In this document: one piece after another, positions 18,180-24,031 of the stretch
Position numbering within the stretch: position 1 is the stretch's first letter
Layout of the letters: the number at the start of each line of letters is the position of its first letter
Origin: JANYCO01 sp964437245
GTDB taxonomy: Bacteria > Bacteroidota > Bacteroidia > Cytophagales > Cytophagaceae
Reading direction: 5' to 3'
DNA length: 64,000 nt
Assembly: GCA_964437245.1 (NCBI GenBank)
Contig: CAYTGJ010000004.1
Location: forward strand, 19,928-83,927
Program-made: the position numbers and the translations under genes
Notes under the pieces: model-generated
Told to the model about the DNA's origin: nothing
The model's database searches: none
Seen by the model: the letters and a program-made list of their open reading frames with translations, nothing else

Positions 18180-18614
18180 ATGGATCAACATTACTTAGTA
18201 AATCATTATAGATTGCAATGCGGAGATAGGTTAGTCAGAGGTAAAGGAATTTTTTCCAAACACCATGGCATATATGTGGGATATCACAACGGTGTACCGA
18301 TCGTTGCAGAGAACCAAAATGGGAAGGGTGTACAATATGTTTCATTAGAAGATTTTCTTGGAAACACAAATATTGAAAGAATTCAAAAATTTACTGGGGC
18401 TGAAGAAGCAAGACAAAATATAATCCCTAGAATAAATAAACTTCTCGGAACGGAATATGATCTCATAAATTTTAATTGTGAGCATTTTGCGGAATGGGTT
18501 CAGACAGGAAAATCTGAGAGCAAACAGATGAATGTCGTTTGGATAGTATTACTTATTCTTTTAGTATTAACAGGTGTCGGTGCAGTAGCGGCTGTAGCAA
18601 GTAAAAGGAGATAA
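18180..18614 (+). CDS. LRAT-like (permuted papain-fold) membrane-anchored protein
   Basis: The protein (144 aa) matches the lecithin-retinol-acyltransferase/NlpC-P60 fold in its circularly permuted form: His near KHHGIYVGYHNG (His28/29), LEDFLG, then the active-site peptide FNCEHFAEW with Cys100 and His102. Residues 117-140 form one membrane helix, followed by SKRR; the enzyme domain thus lies N-terminal to a C-terminal anchor. Relatives act as acyltransferases or phospholipases on lipids, and some are found in bacteria and phages. It is the first gene from the left end of the element. Its role as cargo is unknown. Confidence 0.75.
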   Translation: MDQHYLVNHYRLQCGDRLVRGKGIFSKHHGIYVGYHNGVPIVAENQNGKGVQYVSLEDFLGNTNIERIQKFTGAEEARQNIIPRINKLLGTEYDLINFNCEHFAEWVQTGKSESKQMNVVWIVLLILLVLTGVGAVAAVASKRR

Positions 18615-18647
18615 TTGCAAGGAATCCTCTGGATTTAAAAATAATAA

Positions 18648-18677
18648 AGCCCAACCACATTAACCTGTAGTTGGGCT
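18648..18677 (-). terminator. Rho-independent terminator (minus strand)
   Basis: AGCCCAAC at 18648-18655 pairs with GTTGGGCT at 18670-18677. On the minus strand the stem is followed by TTATTATTTTTA. It lies immediately downstream of the minus-strand gene ending at 18701 and also closes the LRAT-like gene from the other side. Confidence 0.65.
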
Positions 18678-18700
18678 TGCTATCACTAGTTACAAAATCA

Positions 18701-19237
18701 TTAGGATTTTAAAGTTGATTCTTCGGATTCCATATAATTCATAAGAGTAGTACAGTATTGCTGATTAAAATGTTCAGTAAAAATTGTAGAAGCATCGGAT
18801 TCCACTTCTGTCCCCATCACATTACGTTTGACTGTCCTTGGCATTACATATTTTATATTGCCATATCTATCAATAGTCATATCTATTCCAGATATATGGT
18901 GCAGCCTTGTATTAGGATGGCTTTCTGAATCCTTGACTAATCTATACGTTTTCATATAAACAATTCCAGCAAATGGTTTAATCTCGGCCTCAAGTAAGAA
19001 ATTGTAATCACTAATTGACCATGTTAAGCTAGTTGAATCTTCTCTTATGAATTTTATAAATCCTGACAATTGAGAGCCTGCATCTGCGCAATGCTGTTTA
19101 AACGATTCAAATAATGCTATTTTATGTTTCGCCAACATCTCATTGATTTTGTGTATTGCCATTTGCTTTTGGAGTTTGGTTCTTACCCAAAGATAAGAAT
19201 TTGTAAAGGTTTTTTTGATAAGATTTATAACATTCAT
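18701..19237 (-). CDS. Hypothetical protein, about 178 aa, element cargo
   Basis: Start taken as ATG 19235-19237 (MNVINLIKKTF), which leaves a 46-base gap after the lipoprotein; the longer frame would overlap it. Strand-rich segments (GFIKFIREDSTSLTWSISDYNFLLEAEI, GIDMTIDRYGNIKYVMPR) follow a basic helical N-terminus (YLWVRTKLQKQMAIHKINEMLAKHKIALF). There is no signal peptide. I recognise no family. It lies downstream of the lipoprotein gene on the same strand and may share its promoter. Confidence 0.55.
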   Translation of the reverse strand: MNVINLIKKTFTNSYLWVRTKLQKQMAIHKINEMLAKHKIALFESFKQHCADAGSQLSGFIKFIREDSTSLTWSISDYNFLLEAEIKPFAGIVYMKTYRLVKDSESHPNTRLHHISGIDMTIDRYGNIKYVMPRTVKRNVMGTEVESDASTIFTEHFNQQYCTTLMNYMESEESTLKS

Positions 19238-19283
19238 AGCGACAACATTAATTATATTTATTGTATCGCTATTGGGAATTGTT

Positions 19284-19856
19284 TCATTCAAAGAATTTTG
19301 ACATCTTCTGTACATCCCATGAGGTAAGCAGGTCCTTACATTTTGGATAAATTTTATTCTGTCTTCTCACAATTTTTTCTCCGTAGGAAATGGGATCTCC
19401 ATAAGTACCGAGGACATACTTGGCCTTGAAGTAGGTTGAATCATATCCTGCAATATTCCGGAATAAAGTAACACGGTAAGCATTGTATCCACCGATACCA
19501 TTTGGTATGCTATCGTAGTTAGCTAACCTCATCACAAGACTATCTCCTTTGAAGACTGCAGTAGTATCCCAGTTCCAATAATTATAATCGAAATCACTGA
19601 TACCTACGATAACCGAATCCTTAATCACATCAGTAAGTAGCAATACTTTAAAGCCACGATAGTAGTCATTGTCTACTAGAGTACCGGCAGATCTGTGAGC
19701 AGTAAGGATGCTGTCAGCATTGGTATCATAACAGAGACTTTGACTTGACACCGTTACCAGATTTAATTCATCAGGCTTAGGTTCCTCAGATTTCTTCTTA
19801 CAGGAACAGATTAATAGAACAATTAAGACAATTGGGATCAGATTTTTCATAGGCAT
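19284..19856 (-). CDS. Putative lipoprotein, element cargo
   Basis: The 190-aa product has a lipoprotein signal peptide: MPMKNLIPIV, a hydrophobic core and lipobox LICSC, followed by a lysine/acid-rich linker KKKSEEPKPDE. The mature part is strand-rich (YRGFKVLLLTDVIKDSVIVGISDFDYNYWNWD). A perfect -7 box TATCTTTG (minus strand, 19886-19879) lies about 23 bases upstream. A -33 TTG sits 20 bases before it, inside the palindrome at 19902-19919. It diverges from the XRE gene and is therefore a candidate target of it. Confidence 0.65.
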   Translation of the reverse strand: MPMKNLIPIVLIVLLICSCKKKSEEPKPDELNLVTVSSQSLCYDTNADSILTAHRSAGTLVDNDYYRGFKVLLLTDVIKDSVIVGISDFDYNYWNWDTTAVFKGDSLVMRLANYDSIPNGIGGYNAYRVTLFRNIAGYDSTYFKAKYVLGTYGDPISYGEKIVRRQNKIYPKCKDLLTSWDVQKMSKFFE

Positions 19857-19901
19857 TGTTGGTTAGAAGTTGACCTTACAAAGATAAACAGGTTTTTCAA
19901 A

Positions 19902-19919
19902 TGTGGCAAATTTGCCACA
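19902..19919. promoter_or_regulatory. Perfect 18-bp palindromic operator candidate
   Basis: TGTGGCAAATTTGCCACA is its own reverse complement. It lies in the 96-base divergent gap between the lipoprotein and XRE genes and overlaps the lipoprotein's -33 TTG. An outer pair, GTTGACC at 19869-19875 and GGTCAAC at 19938-19944, encloses it. XRE repressors commonly bind such sites next to their own gene. Confidence 0.6.
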
Positions 19920-19952
19920 ATCTTTTTTCCCGTTTTTGGTCAACATTGATGA

Positions 19953-20186
19953 ATGAAACGCAAGGAGAAATATGTTAGGAATGAAGATGATCTGAAGAAT
20001 TTTGGAGAGAAAGTTCGATTCTTCAGGAAGAAGAAAGGGATGACGATGCAGGAACTTGCCGATGAAAGCGACATCGAGTACAGTCAGATCAGTAGGATCG
20101 AAAGAGGCATCATCAACACCAGTCTGAGTAACATGTTCATCATAGCAAAGGTCCTTGGAATAAAGCCAAAGGAGTTCTTCGAGTAG
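19953..20186 (+). CDS. XRE-family (Cro/CI-like) transcriptional regulator
   Basis: The 77-residue protein is a single helix-turn-helix domain. The two core helices are recognisable in MTMQELADESDIEYSQISRIERG and the following SLSNMFIIAKVLGIKPKEFFE, the usual HTH_3/XRE pattern with an acidic helix 2 and the SRIERG motif. The N-terminus is basic (MKRKEKYVRN). It diverges from the lipoprotein gene, and the palindrome at 19902 lies between. It probably represses its own and the lipoprotein promoter, and might also control the adjacent transposase. Confidence 0.85.
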   Translation: MKRKEKYVRNEDDLKNFGEKVRFFRKKKGMTMQELADESDIEYSQISRIERGIINTSLSNMFIIAKVLGIKPKEFFE

Positions 20187-20295
20187 ACTTCTAATTGTAC
20201 TTAATAAAGTATCTTCGGTACTAATCCAATTTTTGGCCCGATTTTGGGCTTGCTAGTTCGTAACCGGTAGGTGCGGATACCCTCAAGGTCTTAAA

Positions 20296-21123
20296 ATGGC
20301 CACGAGGTATACCTTCTCCAATTTCAACAAACAATTTCCTGATGACAATGCCTGCTTAGACTTTCTATTCAGAAAGGCGCACGGGGACCATTCGGCATGT
20401 CCGGAATGTCAGTACAAGACTAAGTATTACAGAATCAAAGAAAGACGCTCTTATACCTGTGGAAGATGTGGTCATCAGATCTATCCAACCAAAGGAACAA
20501 TCTTTGAACGAAGTACCACTCCTTTGAAAGATTGGTTTTACATCATTTATAAATTCAGAAACTCAAGACATGGGGTCAGTGCAATGGAAATCCAGCGGAC
20601 AATTGGTGTAACCTATAAAGCTGCGTGGAGAATGGCGCATAAGATCAGAGAATTTTTGATAGAAAAAGACTTTCAGTTAGAGGGTACCATAGAGATGGAC
20701 GAATCTCTGATTGGGGGTCGTAAGAATAAAAAGAAGTTTTACATTTTTGGAATGCGGGAAAGAGGAAAGAATGGAAGAATGAAAATCTTTGTAGTTAACG
20801 ATCGACCCAGAGACACAGAATTGATTCCAATCATTAAGAAACATGTGAAAGCAGGCTCAACCATCTATACTGATAAGTATTGGGCATACCAAGATCTGAA
20901 AGAGCATGGGTATAATCATAAATCAATCTCACATAAGAAGACTTATGCAGCCGGTAAGATTCATACTAATAGCATTGAAGTAATCTGGTCACATATCAAA
21001 GGATCAATTTTCGGAACCCATAGACAGGTTAGTAAGAAATGGCTCCAGAATTATGTAAATGAATACACCTATAACTACAATAGAAAGAATCGAGAAATTT
21101 CATTTGATGAATTATTTGATTAA
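20296..21123 (+). CDS. IS1595-family (ISXO2-like) transposase 1
   Basis: The 275-residue protein has an N-terminal zinc ribbon (CPECQYKTKYYRI...CGRCGHQIYPTKGTIFERSTTPL) and the DDE-type ISXO2-like catalytic region: first Asp in EMDESLIGGRKN, second Asp in IYTDKYWAYQ, and HTNSIEVIWSHIKGSIFGTH with the family's third N/E/K residues. The length and all motifs are intact, so it may be active. The gene converges with the small minus-strand gene at 21112 and overlaps it by 12 bases. It follows the XRE gene after a 109-base gap. Confidence 0.9.
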   Translation: MATRYTFSNFNKQFPDDNACLDFLFRKAHGDHSACPECQYKTKYYRIKERRSYTCGRCGHQIYPTKGTIFERSTTPLKDWFYIIYKFRNSRHGVSAMEIQRTIGVTYKAAWRMAHKIREFLIEKDFQLEGTIEMDESLIGGRKNKKKFYIFGMRERGKNGRMKIFVVNDRPRDTELIPIIKKHVKAGSTIYTDKYWAYQDLKEHGYNHKSISHKKTYAAGKIHTNSIEVIWSHIKGSIFGTHRQVSKKWLQNYVNEYTYNYNRKNREISFDELFD

Positions 21124-21396
21124 GATGTGGCCATCGTAATTGTATCTACTGATTGCTGATTGAGCATCTTGCTTGGCCTGTTCAAAAGATTCGATGCTAT
21201 CCGGGACTGAGATGAATGGAGCGGTCTCTATAGGTACATCCTTGTGGAAAATTTCAAAACCAAATTTGCCTGATGGGGCCTGATGGATTTTGTACAAAAA
21301 ATTTTCGTGTTCGTAAGTCTTGGTAAGATCAGGTTTAGAAGCAAACTCTTCTTCGAGAGATTCGGAAAGTCGTTTAAGCCTACGGATAATCTTCAT
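21112..21396 (-). CDS. Small hypothetical protein, 94 aa
   Basis: Residues 1-25 are strongly basic then acidic (MKIIRRLKRLSESLEEEFASK), followed by a short alpha/beta region (YEHENFLYKIHQAPSGKFGFEIFHKDVPIE) and a helix SFEQAKQDAQSAISRYNYDG. No family is recognised. The start lies four bases after the stop of the gene upstream (21400), so the two are one transcript. The stop overlaps the 3' end of transposase 1 by 12 bases, convergently. Confidence 0.55.
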   Translation of the reverse strand: MKIIRRLKRLSESLEEEFASKPDLTKTYEHENFLYKIHQAPSGKFGFEIFHKDVPIETAPFISVPDSIESFEQAKQDAQSAISRYNYDGHILIK

Positions 21397-21399
21397 AGA

Positions 21400-21567
21400 T
21401 TATTTATTCCTGGGCTTGGCTGCCTTGTCCAGCGCATCCATAAAATCCTCCTTCGTACACTCACGGTAGTTACCTTCCTGCTTCAATTTCTTAACCCATT
21501 CATTGTGCTCCTTCTCCAACTGTTCAGGAGATTTCTTTTCAAAAATGGATTTCTTACGCTTTGCCAT
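21400..21567 (-). CDS. Very small basic/acidic protein, 55 aa
   Basis: Start is ATG 21565-21567 (MAKRKKSIFE); the longer frame uses TTG and adds a poor tail. The sequence is highly charged and helical (SPEQLEKEHNEWVKKLKQEGNYRECTKEDFMDAL), ending AKPRNK. It diverges from transposase 2 and is cotranscribed with the 94-aa gene. It may be a small regulatory or DNA-binding protein, but nothing proves it. Confidence 0.5.
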   Translation of the reverse strand: MAKRKKSIFEKKSPEQLEKEHNEWVKKLKQEGNYRECTKEDFMDALDKAAKPRNK

Positions 21568-21631
21568 ATATGAATTTATATTATTGATATACAATTAGTT
21601 ACATAAATTTGGCACGTCGTTTGCTTTATTT

Positions 21632-22501
21632 TTGACACACAATTGTAACAACTCTGTAACATTGAAATTCTCAGTAACCGATTTCCTGAAGAGATACCCA
21701 GATGACGATAGCTGCATCGATGATCTCTTCCAAAGAAAGTATGGACAGATGGAATGCTGTCCGAAATGCAAGAAGAAAACTAAGTTCTATAGAGTCCGGA
21801 ACCGCAAGTGTTACGACTGCGGAAGATGCGGGCATGAGATCTTTCCAACCTCTGGAACAATCATGCACGGCTCAACGACACCTATCAGGTTGTGGTACTT
21901 CGCAATCTTCCTGTTCTCTCAATCCAAGAATGGAGTAAGCGCCAAGGAACTTGAAAGGCAACTTGGGGTGACCTACAAAACGGCCTTCCGGATGGGACAT
22001 AAGATCAGGGAAGCCATGGCTACGACACCGAAGGAACTGAAAGGGATCGTCCACATAGACGAGAGTCTGTACGGGCCAAGAGGTAAGAATAATAAGAGAG
22101 GATGGGCAGCAGAAAAGAAAACCTGCTTGTTTGGGATGATAGAGAAGGATGGTAATGTACGTGTGGTAGTAGTAAAAGATAGGAAAAATAAAACGCTGAT
22201 ACCTATCATTGAGAAGTATGTAAGCAAGGAAGCGGATGCCCTGCACACTGACAAATTTAAAGTTTACAAGATGTTGCCCAGCAAAGGATTCACCCACAAA
22301 ATCAAAGATAACACCACCGTCTCCACAAACTGTATCGAAGGATACTGGAGTAATTTCAAGAAATCAATAGCAGGAACACATACATGGGTAACAGAGGGAT
22401 ATCTGCAGAACTATTTAAATGAATTCGAATTCAAGCACAATAACAGAAGACAAAAGCAGATGTTTGACGAGATACTAAAGAATGTACAAGGAACGTTATA
22501 A
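21632..22501 (+). CDS. IS1595-family (ISXO2-like) transposase 2, non-ATG start
   Basis: The 289-residue protein has the same plan as transposase 1: CPKC...CGRCGHEIFP zinc ribbon, HIDESLYGPRGKNNK with the first Asp, HTDKFKVYKML with the second, and STNCIEGYWSNFKKSIAGTH. It is clearly a separate member rather than a recent copy. No in-frame ATG precedes the zinc ribbon: TTG at 21632 is the best start, aligned with the start of transposase 1. This could be a genuine TTG start, or the 5' end may have been lost. Confidence 0.85.
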   Translation: MTHNCNNSVTLKFSVTDFLKRYPDDDSCIDDLFQRKYGQMECCPKCKKKTKFYRVRNRKCYDCGRCGHEIFPTSGTIMHGSTTPIRLWYFAIFLFSQSKNGVSAKELERQLGVTYKTAFRMGHKIREAMATTPKELKGIVHIDESLYGPRGKNNKRGWAAEKKTCLFGMIEKDGNVRVVVVKDRKNKTLIPIIEKYVSKEADALHTDKFKVYKMLPSKGFTHKIKDNTTVSTNCIEGYWSNFKKSIAGTHTWVTEGYLQNYLNEFEFKHNNRRQKQMFDEILKNVQGTL

Positions 22502-22581
22502 GGAAAGAATATGGTAAAGAAACGAACAAAACAATGCGCTAATTTGTATTATGTAAAGCAAAACTTGATAATGTCAAGAAA

Positions 22582-22626
22582 GTTCTTTATCTTTAATGCG
22601 AGGCTAGCGCATTAAAGATAAAGAAC
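22582..22626. other. Perfect 19-bp inverted repeat downstream of transposase 2
   Basis: GTTCTTTATCTTTAATGCG at 22582-22600 pairs perfectly with 22608-22626 across a 7-base loop. A smaller palindrome, CTTGATAATGTCAAG, is at 22564-22578. Neither has a T-run on its 3' side on either strand. The motif AATGCGC also occurs at 22535. It may be a protein-binding site, a structured RNA or a recombination site. The rest of 22502-22780 is AT-rich and holds nothing else that I see. Confidence 0.55.
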
Positions 22627-22782
22627 AAAAATTTGCAGATATTGCAATATTTCAATAGTTTTGACCGGGGAGGAGTTTTTATTGCAAACTATTTGAACCA
22701 CTAATTAGTTACCAAGATCTTTGATATATATTAAAATAATAAACTGATACTGATCAGGTTAGTATTTTGTTATAAATAAAAA

Positions 22783-22814
22783 AGCCAGACCTTCTGTCTA
22801 ACAGAGATCTGGCT
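22783..22814 (-). terminator. Rho-independent terminator of the 40-codon gene
   Basis: On the minus strand AGCCAGA pairs with TCTGGCT, with an inner CTGT/ACAG-type stem, followed by TTTTTATTTAT. It begins 19 bases after the stop of the small gene at 22833 and supports that gene being transcribed. Confidence 0.75.
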
Positions 22815-22832
22815 TCGGAATCAAATGGAATA

Positions 22833-22955
22833 TCAGATTTTTACTAGAAATCTGAAGTATTTCGCATTCACAGGGTACCGCCAACTTCCGTCACGGTTCC
22901 TAACTCGTCTGCAAAATATCCACTTGTATCCTGGGGGCGCTTCGATATGCTCCAT
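22833..22955 (-). CDS. Small protein, 40 aa
   Basis: ATG 22953-22955 opens a 40-codon frame with stop 22833-22835. The product begins MEHIEAPPGYKWIFCRRVRN and ends RYPVNAKYFRFLVKI: basic, aromatic, proline/glycine-turned, not hydrophobic, with no signal peptide. The sequence looks protein-like rather than random: the PPGYKW start and the basic-aromatic end are reminiscent of small cargo proteins near Bacteroidota mobile elements, but I cannot name a family. A strong terminator lies directly downstream, and two hairpins with identical loops lie upstream. It is downstream of the 140-aa gene on the same strand. Confidence 0.55.
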   Translation of the reverse strand: MEHIEAPPGYKWIFCRRVRNRDGSWRYPVNAKYFRFLVKI

Positions 22956-22974
22956 GGTATTAAGTGTATTATAG

Positions 22975-23029
22975 TCCCACTGTTAGAGCAGTGGGATTTC
23001 TTTTTAACCTATATTAGAGTATAGGTTAA
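22975..23029. other. Two tandem hairpins with the same TTAGAG loop
   Basis: TCCCACTG-TTAGAG-CAGTGGGA (22975-22996) and TTAACCTATA-TTAGAG-TATAGGTTAA (23004-23029) are perfect stems with different sequences and an identical 6-base loop. TTTCTTTTT follows the first on the plus strand, as in a terminator. On the minus strand they lie between the 140-aa gene and the 40-codon gene, without T-runs. Confidence 0.6.
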
Positions 23030-23035
23030 ATATCT

Positions 23036-23458
23036 TTAGTCAGATGAATCTAATTCATCATCACCTTCTTCTTTTTCTCCCTCTTTTCGTGGCTTATTTC
23101 GATCTTCAGTCAAGATAAACATGTCTTTCCCTTCGTACTCACCTTTTTCTATTATAAACGAAATGGAATTGGCTTTATAGTCTAACCCTATCTTTTTAAG
23201 TAATGAGCTGAGTTTCAAATAGTAATACTTTCCTGCTTTGTAGACACGGGCTGATTGATCCTCCTCTTCAGTATCAACTAGATATAGTTTATTCCTCTTG
23301 CTGTTTATGGTATGTGCTATCTTGAAATACTTTCTGTTAGCCAAGCCCATATACTCTATCGCTTCGGTAGAAAATCCTATTTTTCCTGTAACATGTGCAT
23401 TTGCACGATATTTAGAATCATTATTGCTTGCATCCAAAAACTCCAGCTTCATAATCAT
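23036..23458 (-). CDS. Hypothetical protein, 140 aa, element cargo
   Basis: The protein has a predicted alpha/beta core (MKLEFLDASNNDSKYRANAHVTGKIGFSTEAIEYMGL, YFKIAHTINSKRNKLYLVDTEEE, YYYLKLSSLLKKIGLDYKAN, SISFIIEKGEYEGKDMFIL) and an acidic, low-complexity tail (KEGEKEEGDDELDSSD). It has neither a signal peptide nor a membrane helix. M1 and M3 are both ATG and either could start. It is the last large gene before the right end. The function is unknown. Confidence 0.55.
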   Translation of the reverse strand: MIMKLEFLDASNNDSKYRANAHVTGKIGFSTEAIEYMGLANRKYFKIAHTINSKRNKLYLVDTEEEDQSARVYKAGKYYYLKLSSLLKKIGLDYKANSISFIIEKGEYEGKDMFILTEDRNKPRKEGEKEEGDDELDSSD

Positions 23459-23874
23459 TGTTTTATATTATAAAGGTAAGTAAATTATGCAATGCTTCCA
23501 AATCCAAGCCATCACCATTTACCCATATTTTCATTTCCATTTATATTTCTTTTCACTTCTGTAATATGTTTCTTTTACGTCCATTTTACAAAAGTGGCCT
23601 TCTAAGCGGTTCTAAGCGCCTTTTGAGCGATCAAGAATTACTGGTATAAAGATACTTAGATCCAAAGAAATCCACAGTGCATGTGCATAACTTTTTGAAC
23701 GGAATTAAATAATTTATTGAATTTAATAGTTATGAACGACCGATTGAAAAGTAGGAAGAGGTCGATGTTCGTGTACCAAGTACACAAAGGTGTAATTTTA
23801 TTTTTATATCACTGAGTTTTACTTCCTATTTTTATTAACAAAATATAGGATTAATAAGTTTGCAACTAATGCAA
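23459..23874. other. Right-end non-coding zone of the element
   Basis: About 415 bases of AT-rich sequence. TTCTAAGCG occurs twice in tandem (23600-23608 and 23610-23618). A 27-codon ATG frame at about 23731 has no supporting signal. No gene is recognised. Confidence 0.5.
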
Positions 23875-23903
23875 AAAGCGACCATAAATTTTACAGTCGC
23901 TTT
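23875..23903. terminator. Hairpin just inside the right end
   Basis: AAAGCGAC (23875-23882) pairs with GTCGCTTT (23896-23903). A's on one side and T's on the other make it usable in both directions. It mirrors the hairpin at 18048-18084 inside the left end, and the loop region shares AAATTTATGGT-like sequence. Confidence 0.6.
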
Positions 23904-23922
23904 ATCAGTATCTTTGGGAGGC

Positions 23923-23947
23923 TCCCTGCTTCGAGGGGATAATTACC
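23923..23947 (-). repeat. Right terminal inverted repeat
   Basis: Read on the minus strand it begins GGTAATTATCCCCT then CGAAGCAGGGA, differing from the left end at two of 25 positions. Confidence 0.85.
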
Positions 23948-23955
23948 TTAAAAAA
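23948..23955. repeat. Right target-site duplication TTAAAAAA
   Basis: Direct copy of 17993-18000, immediately outside the right inverted repeat. Confidence 0.85.
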
Positions 23956-23980
23956 TACAGAAGTGTCGGAAATAAGAATG

Positions 23981-24018
23981 TTCAGGAGAAAGCCGGTTGT
24001 AGCCGTCTTTCTCCTGAA
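23981..24018 (-). terminator. Terminator-like hairpin downstream of asnA
   Basis: TTCAGGAGAAAG (23981-23992) pairs with CTTTCTCCTGAA (24007-24018), a 12-bp stem, 14 bases past the asnA stop on the minus strand. T-rich sequence follows in both directions. Confidence 0.65.
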
Positions 24019-24031
24019 GTATTTTCTTTCA

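Larger units (their letters stand above)
18001..23947. mobile_element. IS1595-type transposon with passenger genes, 5,947 bp
   Basis: The ends are inverted repeats, 18001-18025 and 23923-23947: 23 of 25 positions match, including the outer 14 (GGTAATTATCCCCT). An identical 8-bp direct repeat TTAAAAAA lies at each flank. Inside are two ISXO2/IS1595-type transposases, an XRE regulator, an LRAT-like protein, a lipoprotein and several small proteins of unknown function. Base composition looks more AT-rich than the flanks. Hairpins sit just inside both ends. IS1595 elements are known to make 8-bp duplications and some carry passenger genes. The two transposases are different genes, not an internal duplicate IS with its own ends. 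Confidence 0.85.

Noticed and set aside
20186..21123. Transposase 1 as an independent IS nested in the element
   Set aside because: No inverted repeats or duplication bracketing it could be found in the flanking sequence.
23731..23814. 27-codon open frame inside the element (MNDRLKSRKR...)
   Set aside because: No terminator, start signal or protein-like pattern supports it.
18000..23955. CRISPR array within the mobile region
   Set aside because: Repeats here are a single inverted pair and hairpins; there are no evenly spaced direct repeats with unique spacers anywhere in the window.
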